Below are positions 58,062 through 62,812 of a stretch of DNA of 62,812 nucleotides, in pieces (positions within the stretch are counted from its first letter, which is position 1; each line of letters opens with the position of its first letter). This DNA is from Thermoleophilia bacterium (GTDB taxonomy: Bacteria; Actinomycetota; Thermoleophilia; Gaiellales; Gaiellaceae), in NCBI GenBank assembly GCA_009694305.1, contig SHVL01000006.1, positions 1 to 62,812 on the forward strand, written 5' to 3'. The notes under the pieces were generated by a model. It ran no database searches. It was not told the origin of the DNA and saw only the letters and a program-made list of their open reading frames with translations. Made by a program: the position numbers and the translations under genes.

Positions 58062-60571
58062 TCAGGACCGGGCGCCGTCGCGCGCGGCTTGCGCCTCGGC
58101 GGCAAGTCGCGCGACCACGGCGACGAGTTCCGAGGGGCGGAAGGGCTTGTGGAGCATTCCGATCCCGCTCGCGGCGCCTACGGCGCGGAGCGGCACGTCG
58201 TACCCCGACATCAGCACCGCCCGCGCATGAGGCAGTACGCCCCGCAACTCGAACACCAACGCGTCGCCACGCCCGTCGGGCAACCCCACGTCCGCGACAA
58301 TGACATCGATCTCGTCGCCAAACTGCGCTACGACCGACTGCGCCTCGGCGAAACCTGCGGCCGAGACGACGTTGAAGCCGGCACGGGTGAGCGCGGCCCG
58401 GAGCACGCGCTCAGCTGCCTCGACGTCTTCGACGAGCAGCACGAGCCCGGTACGAGCGAGTCCCTGGACCTCGGCCGGGGTAGGTACGCGCAATGCCCGT
58501 TCCTGCGATTCTCCCGAGCGCTCGAGTGCGGGGAGAGCGATCGTCACCGTCGTTCCGTGCCCCTCCGTGCTCTCAACCCAGGCACTGCCTCCCGCAGCGC
58601 GTGCGCCGCCGTAAACCGCAGCGAGTCCGAGTCCCGCCCACCCACCTTCGTCGTGAAGAACGGCTCGAAGACGTGGCGGACATCGTCCGCACTCATTCCC
58701 GCACCGGTGTCGGTTCCCGTGAGCAGGACGTACAGACCGGGGGCAATGTCTCGCTCGTGCGCTTCAGCGCCGACAAACGCTGCTGCGTGGGTCGCGAGGG
58801 TGAACGTGCCGCCGAGGGGCATCGCCGCGCGCGCGTTCACGGCGAGGTTGAACACGCAGCGCTTGAGCTCCAGCCGGTCGTATGAGGCTGGGGGGCAAGC
58901 ATCGTCGGATACGCAATCGACCTTCACGTCTTCGCCCAAAAGCCCCTGCACGACGCGCACGAGGTGTCTCACCTCCTCGCCGATGTCGAGGGGCGTCGGG
59001 TCGAGCCGCAGGCGCCGGGCCACGAGCATCAGTTCCGCAGTCAACTCAGCAGCGCCCTCGACCGCTGCGGCGATCTCGTCGAGATCCGCGGCGATCTCCG
59101 CCCCGACGCCGAGCTTCGCGCGAGCGCCCTCCGCCAGGCCGCCGATCACGAGCAGAGCGTTGTTGAAGTCGTGCGCGATCCCGGCGACGAGCCGTCCCGT
59201 CGCCTCGAGCCTTCTGGCGTCCTCAAGCAAGGCCCGCGTTCGGGCCTCCGCCGTAACGTCGTCGATGAGCAAGACGAGGCCACCGTCACTACGTGTCGCG
59301 AACGCGACTATGATCTCAAGCGGCCCACCGGACCGGTCACGCAGGGGATATGTGCGCCGCAGCAAGGGATCTCCCGCCACTGCTCGACCGAAGACGTCGA
59401 GCATCTCGTCCCCACCCGCCTCCACCAGGAAGTCGGCGAGTCCGCGGCCTCGAACCTCGTCCGCGGCGTATCCGAACAGATGCGCCGCCCCCTCGTTCCA
59501 GTGGCTGATCTCATGCTCTGAGTTCGTCTCGATCACGGCGTCTGATGCCTCGGTGAGGAGCGCCTGACGCATCGCGAGCTCTGAGTCGCGCCTTGCGAGC
59601 AGCAGCCTGCTGAGCCGCCGGTCACGGCTGAACAGCAAGGCGACAATGACCAGCGCGGTGCTCAGAGCGCTGCCGAGGCCGAGCAGCAGCACCGGGTGAT
59701 GCTTCGGGTCGCCGTCCGTGAACGACGCGCGCGCGCAGGACGAGCGTGTAGTCAGCGACCGGTGCGGAGAGCTGCACGATCGCGATCCGCGGCCCGGCCA
59801 CGGACGCCGCCGCGACCAGGTCGTCCGCTCCCTCCGTGCCAACGAGGAGTGAGCCATCGGCGCGCGTAATCGCGAGGTCGATCTGCGTGCCCAGCGGCCC
59901 GAGCGCCAGGTCCGAGAAGCGAGCGTGATTGACAACAGCGATCACGATTCCCCGCAACGAGGCCGCCCCAGCTCCGGGGGCCGCCCCGACTTTGAACTCG
60001 GGGTACCACACGGTGAACACGTCTGGGCCACGCTGGGACAACAGCACGCCGAGCACCACGGGGCGTCGCGTGCGCACGACTTCCTTGATGACAGCGGCGG
60101 TCGAGGGCAGACCGTTCCCATCGATCCCGATCGTTCCGGCGTGGAACGGCTCCGTGTTCGCGACCGGGAAGTAGAAGGGGCGCGGTCGAGCGGAGCGGAG
60201 CCCGGTCATCGCGAGGGAAAGGCGTTCGGTGATCCCTGCCGACGCGATGCCCTCAGCGCGCCGCCGCGCTTCGAGCGCGGCCCGGTCAGCGTGGGCCACG
60301 TAGGGGACCCAGTTGAGCGCGAGCGTCGTCGCGGTCGGGCGCAACCGGAAAGCCTCAGTGAACTCAGCGGGGGACGGGTCGGGGTTCGCCAGCGTGAACA
60401 CCGCGATCCCCGCAGAGGTGGTCGCCAGTTCCCTGAACTCGGCCTCGACCGCCGCAGCTCGTCCTCGTAGCTCCGCTCGAGCACCGAAGCACCGGCGCCC
60501 GACAATCCGAACCCCAATAGGCCCAAAACAATCGCCGGGGCGAGAGCCCGGAGACGCCGACCGTTCGGCAC
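58062..60571 (-). pseudogene. CHASE-PAS-histidine kinase-receiver hybrid gene with three frame changes
   Basis: Starts at GTG 60569-60571 with a strong AGGAGGTAA ribosome site: TM helix and CHASE sensor (VLERSYEDELR | AVEAEFRELATTSAG ... FRLRPTATTLALNWVPY), second TM (PVLLLGLGSALSTALVIVALLF), PAS (ASDAVIETNSEHEISHWNEGAAHLFGY), H-box (ATGRLVAGIAHDFNNALLVIGG), ATPase (VFNLAVNARAAMP, TGAGMSADDVRHVFEPFFTTKVGG | GLGLAAVYGGARAAGG) and a receiver (VLLVEDVEAAERVLRAAL, VIVADVGLPDGRGD, MLHKPFRPSEL). The frame changes near 60470, about 59735 (in a GC-dinucleotide run) and about 58637. All domains are recognisable, so decay is recent or these are sequencing errors. Confidence 0.82.
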
Positions 60572-60667
60572 GTTTACCTCCTTGCCTCCACTGTGCGCCG
60601 ATCGAGTAGTCCGTGATGCGCCGGGAGCGGGAGACCGGGCGTTTGCGGCGCCTACACTGGCCCCGTC

Positions 60668-60740
60668 GGGCCGTTAGCTCAGCTGGTAGAGCAGGGGACT
60701 TTTAATCCCAAGGTCGCTGGTTCGAGCCCAGCACGGCCCA
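60668..60740 (+). tRNA. tRNA-Lys (anticodon TTT)
   Basis: Acceptor GGGCCGT/ACGGCCC with discriminator A, D-arm GCTCAGCTGGTAGAGC, anticodon loop CTTTTAA (TTT), T-arm GCTGG-TTCGAGC-CCAGC. CCA not encoded. Its 3' end borders less GC-rich DNA with a recombinase gene, so it is a likely integration site. Confidence 0.95.
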
Positions 60741-60789
60741 TATTGGGGGTAGCGGACATGAGGAAACCCAGTGTTTATGCGGGTTCGTG

Positions 60790-60816
60790 TCTGCGATATC
60801 TGCGGTTTCTGCGGTC
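60790..60816. repeat. Three tandem 9-bp repeats near the tRNA-Lys 3' end
   Basis: TCTGCGATA, TCTGCGGTT and TCTGCGGTC stand head to tail, followed within 5 bp by GTGTTGCAccgGTGTTGCA, another direct repeat. They lie 50-100 bp from tRNA-Lys in a 189-bp non-coding gap (60741-60929). Candidate arm-type recombinase-binding sites; no gene is seen in the gap. Confidence 0.5.
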
Positions 60817-60929
60817 CCGTGTTGCACCGGTGTTGCATTGGGAAATCGAACGGGGCGCCTTGTTGCCATCGTGGGCACCACGAAACGTGCTGCGCGGCGA
60901 CCCGCAAAACGTGACCATCAGAACGAGAC

Positions 60930-61943
60930 TCAACGGAACAGCACTAGGGGGGTGTCCGACTTGCGACCGCCGCGGCGCGCAGCTTCGGCCGGCGAGACGG
61001 GGGGTATTCCGCGGTCGGCTGCTGCTCTCGCGTCTTCGGGATTGCTCAACCCCTCGATAACCTCCGAGGCATCGTCGATGACACGGACGTGCCCTTGGTA
61101 CTTGGCCTCGAACTCGCGCGCCCACTTAAACTTATCGACGAGGCTGCGGACGAACCAGACTCGCCTCCCCTGCTCCGCCGCGATCCGCGCCTGCATCCGC
61201 GCACCACTCGTGCGGGTTGCTTCAACGACGACCGACCCCTGGGCTAGTCCACTCATGACGACGTTCCGCATTGGGAATGTGGCCGGAGTCGGTGGCGTGT
61301 CCGGTCGGAACTGCGAGACGACAGCACCTTCCGCCACGATCCTTTCCGCCAAACTTCGGTTTTCCTTCGGGTAGTAGGGCCTGAGCAGGCCGTGCCCGAC
61401 CACGGCGATGGTTCGGCCACCAGCGTCGAGCGCGCCGCTGTGCGCGGCTGTATCAATCCCCTTCGCGAGGCCCGAGTAGACGGTTACACCCGCCTCCGCG
61501 AGGTCCCGTCCTAGTTTGTGCGCCCGTGCGGCACCCTCGTTGCTCGGATGCCGGCTGCCGATGACGGCCACTCCCTTCGCATCCACTTCAAGGAGGTGAC
61601 CACGCATCACGAGGAAGGGCGGGGGGTTGAAGACCGACCGCAGCGCAACTGGATACTCGCGATCCAGGATGGTCACGAAGCGCAGCGTGGGGTCATCCCG
61701 CCGCCACAACGCTACCTTCTCTTGCCAGTTCATCACGGCGTCCAAAGTGAGTCCATGGTTGAGTGCAACGGCGACGTCGTTCTCCCAGCGATCGGAGGGA
61801 TCCCACGGGCCGTCGAGGAGTGCATGAGCCGACCCCAGGCGATCTACTACACGGGCGATCTGCCACCACGGGACGCGGCCCGCCTGAACTACCTCGCACG
61901 CGGCGAGGATCACGGAGAGCTCGCGATGCTGCGCTGCCGTCAC
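60930..61943 (-). CDS. DprA/Smf-like Rossmann-fold protein in putative integrated element
   Basis: 337 aa from GTG 61941-61943. The DprA core is clear: VAVIGSRHPSNEGAARAHKLGRDLAEAG, VYSGLAKGIDTAAHSGALDAGGRTIAVVGHG, YYPKENRSLAERIVAEGAVVSQF, FPMRNVVMSGLAQGSVVVEATRTSGARMQARIAAEQGRRVWFV. The N-terminal ~130 residues are a different, charged, Trp-rich domain (VAVALNHGLTLDAVMNWQEKVALW), and the usual C-terminal winged helix is replaced by a region with FKWAREFEAKYQGHVRVIDDASEVIEGL. It overlaps the ComF-like gene by GTGA. DprA normally loads RecA on transforming DNA; this accessory copy may act in defence or element biology. Confidence 0.8.
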   Translation of the reverse strand: MTAAQHRELSVILAACEVVQAGRVPWWQIARVVDRLGSAHALLDGPWDPSDRWENDVAVALNHGLTLDAVMNWQEKVALWRRDDPTLRFVTILDREYPVALRSVFNPPPFLVMRGHLLEVDAKGVAVIGSRHPSNEGAARAHKLGRDLAEAGVTVYSGLAKGIDTAAHSGALDAGGRTIAVVGHGLLRPYYPKENRSLAERIVAEGAVVSQFRPDTPPTPATFPMRNVVMSGLAQGSVVVEATRTSGARMQARIAAEQGRRVWFVRSLVDKFKWAREFEAKYQGHVRVIDDASEVIEGLSNPEDARAAADRGIPPVSPAEAARRGGRKSDTPLVLFR

Positions 61944-62659
61944 TTGACCGCCTTGCTGTAGATCTCCATTGCGATATTTGACTGAGTAAAATAACGAGCG
62001 TAGACCACGGCGCTGACGGACTCGGCGCCCGCGGCAAGGACAGCACGAGCTGCGTCGAAGATGGTGTGACCAGTTGTGTACACGTCGTCGATGAGAAGAA
62101 CGTGCCTCAGTCCGAGATCGACATTGCACTCATACTTCCCCTGTGCGGCCTCACGGCGCTCCGGGAGGGAGAGGCCGGTTTGATGCGGCCTGCTGGAATC
62201 CGCCGTGAGTCCCTCGATCACGGTCGGTCTGGGCCAATCCTTCTGAGCGCCCCACGCTTCAGCGCAGCGACTCATCAGTCCCGAGCGCGATGGGATCAAG
62301 ATGGCAACGAACTGTTCGTCGCTAGTGAAGAACCGCGGGAAGCTCACTTCTGCAGCAAGCGATGTTGACGCCGCGATTGACCTGACTGCTCCATCCAGGA
62401 CCTCTGGCGGAACTCTTTTGAACTTCGCGTCGAGAAGCAAGTCCCACGCGGGGGTGCCTTTGACAGCGTAGGTGGCGGCAGCGAACCCCTCAAGAATACG
62501 GGGATGTTGAGGGTAGCACGGGTGGCACTCACGATACGCGCGCTTGTCAGGGGGCAGCGGCGTCAGGCAGTGAGTGCAGGCCGCTGGCGGCTCCAGGGGT
62601 GGCCGCACGCGATCTTGCGCGATCAGCAAGTCGAGCATCTCTTTCCTGTCGTCGGCCAC
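61940..62659 (-). CDS. ComF-like phosphoribosyltransferase in putative integrated element
   Basis: 239 aa. N-terminal zinc-knuckle CTHCLTPLPPDKRAYRECHPCYP, central linker, and the type I PRTase signature HVLLIDDVYTTGHTIFDAARAVLAAGA (PRPP-binding DDVYTTG). Closely resembles ComF, the PRTase-fold competence protein, but the body between residues 60 and 160 looks unlike the housekeeping protein. Start ATG 62657-62659. Translationally coupled with the DprA-like gene. The two-gene pairing of competence-type proteins inside an element is notable; enzymatic activity and substrate are unknown. Confidence 0.78.
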   Translation of the reverse strand: MADDRKEMLDLLIAQDRVRPPLEPPAACTHCLTPLPPDKRAYRECHPCYPQHPRILEGFAAATYAVKGTPAWDLLLDAKFKRVPPEVLDGAVRSIAASTSLAAEVSFPRFFTSDEQFVAILIPSRSGLMSRCAEAWGAQKDWPRPTVIEGLTADSSRPHQTGLSLPERREAAQGKYECNVDLGLRHVLLIDDVYTTGHTIFDAARAVLAAGAESVSAVVYARYFTQSNIAMEIYSKAVK

Positions 62660-62675
62660 TGGAGCTTCCCGCCCG

Positions 62676-62812
62676 TCACCGTTCGCGGCCGAGGAGCGCC
62701 GCGTAGTCGAGTTCCGTTTCGTCCGCGAGAACGTGGGTGTAGGTGTTCGCGGTCGTCGCGATGTCGGTCTGTCCGACGTGTTCCCCGATGCGCGCCCACG
62801 GGACGCCGCGAA
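62676..62812 (-). CDS. Tyrosine recombinase/integrase, C-terminal part (runs off window)
   Basis: The last 45 codons of a phage-type integrase, cut by the window end. Reads VPWARIGEHVGQTDIATTANTYTHVLADETELDYAALLGRER: the GEHVGQTDIATT box corresponds to the usual LGHssisTT, and the Tyr in TANTYTHVL is the catalytic nucleophile. Ends 16 bp before the ComF-like gene on the same strand and faces tRNA-Lys, as expected for an integrase beside its attachment site. Confidence 0.85.
   Translation of the reverse strand, partial: RGVPWARIGEHVGQTDIATTANTYTHVLADETELDYAALLGRER

Noticed and set aside
60674-60907. 77-codon minus-strand open frame over tRNA-Lys
   Set aside because: Its C-terminus (WARTSDLGIKSPLLYQLS) is the well-known spurious translation of a tRNA antisense strand.
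1-62812. CRISPR array, insertion sequence or rRNA operon
   Set aside because: No regularly spaced direct repeats, transposase motifs or rRNA sequence were seen anywhere in the window.

Overview
The window is high-GC, gene-dense DNA with many GTG starts, many 4-nt stop/start overlaps, actinobacterial IclR and PucR-type regulators, an intein-bearing class II ribonucleotide reductase, and a tmk-holB pair. This points to a soil-type Actinomycetota. The overall gene mix would fit Thermoleophilia (Solirubrobacterales/Gaiellales), but that placement is inference. All functions below come from reading motifs; no database search was run.

Region 1 (1-25 kb) is one-carbon and methylated-nitrogen metabolism. 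It opens with an amino-acid permease (partial), a GMC (choline-dehydrogenase-like) oxidoreductase, an IclR regulator and a SoxB-like FAD oxidoreductase. The core runs from about 5.2 to 20.8 kb. It holds an Amt transporter with two tiny membrane proteins, formate-THF ligase, a four-subunit sarcosine-oxidase-type complex (delta-alpha-gamma-beta), an IclR regulator, a three-subunit glutamate-synthase-like enzyme (amidotransferase, GXGXG and FMN subunits), a glutamine-synthetase-like enzyme and a PucR-type regulator. Together these match the N-methylglutamate pathway: gmaS makes gamma-glutamylmethylamide, mgsABC makes N-methylglutamate, mgdABCD oxidises it and loads the methyl carbon on THF, and fhs handles the C1 unit. 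Near-identical palindromes (TATGGAGG-N3-CCTCCATA) lie before amt, mgsA (two copies) and gmaS, so these look like one regulon. Downstream of this come an MFS exporter, kynureninase and a CopC-CopD copper cluster.

Region 2 (25-41.7 kb) holds a CapA-like protein, a zinc peptidase, a FAD amine oxidase with an aldehyde dehydrogenase, tRNA-Thr, ACC deaminase, tmk-holB, an epimerase, a LytR_C protein, an O-antigen-ligase-like protein, and nrdJ with a 399-residue intein in its active-site motif.

Region 3 (41.8-57.5 kb) holds an M20 peptidase, a nitrilase, a PotABCD-type polyamine ABC transporter, a DUF218 protein, a metallo-beta-lactamase preceded by what looks like the severed N-terminus of a cystathionine gamma-synthase, transporters, a cyclophilin and a divergent FtsH-like protease.

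Region 4 (57.6-62.8 kb) holds tRNA-Val, tRNA-Glu, a CHASE-PAS-histidine kinase-receiver gene broken by three frame changes, and tRNA-Lys. Next to tRNA-Lys lies visibly less GC-rich DNA carrying tandem 9-bp repeats, a DprA-like/ComF-like gene pair and the 3' end of a tyrosine recombinase gene. This looks like the edge of an integrated element. Two AT-rich elements sharing a 14-bp core sit in convergent gaps at 34.8 and 48.7 kb and are unexplained.
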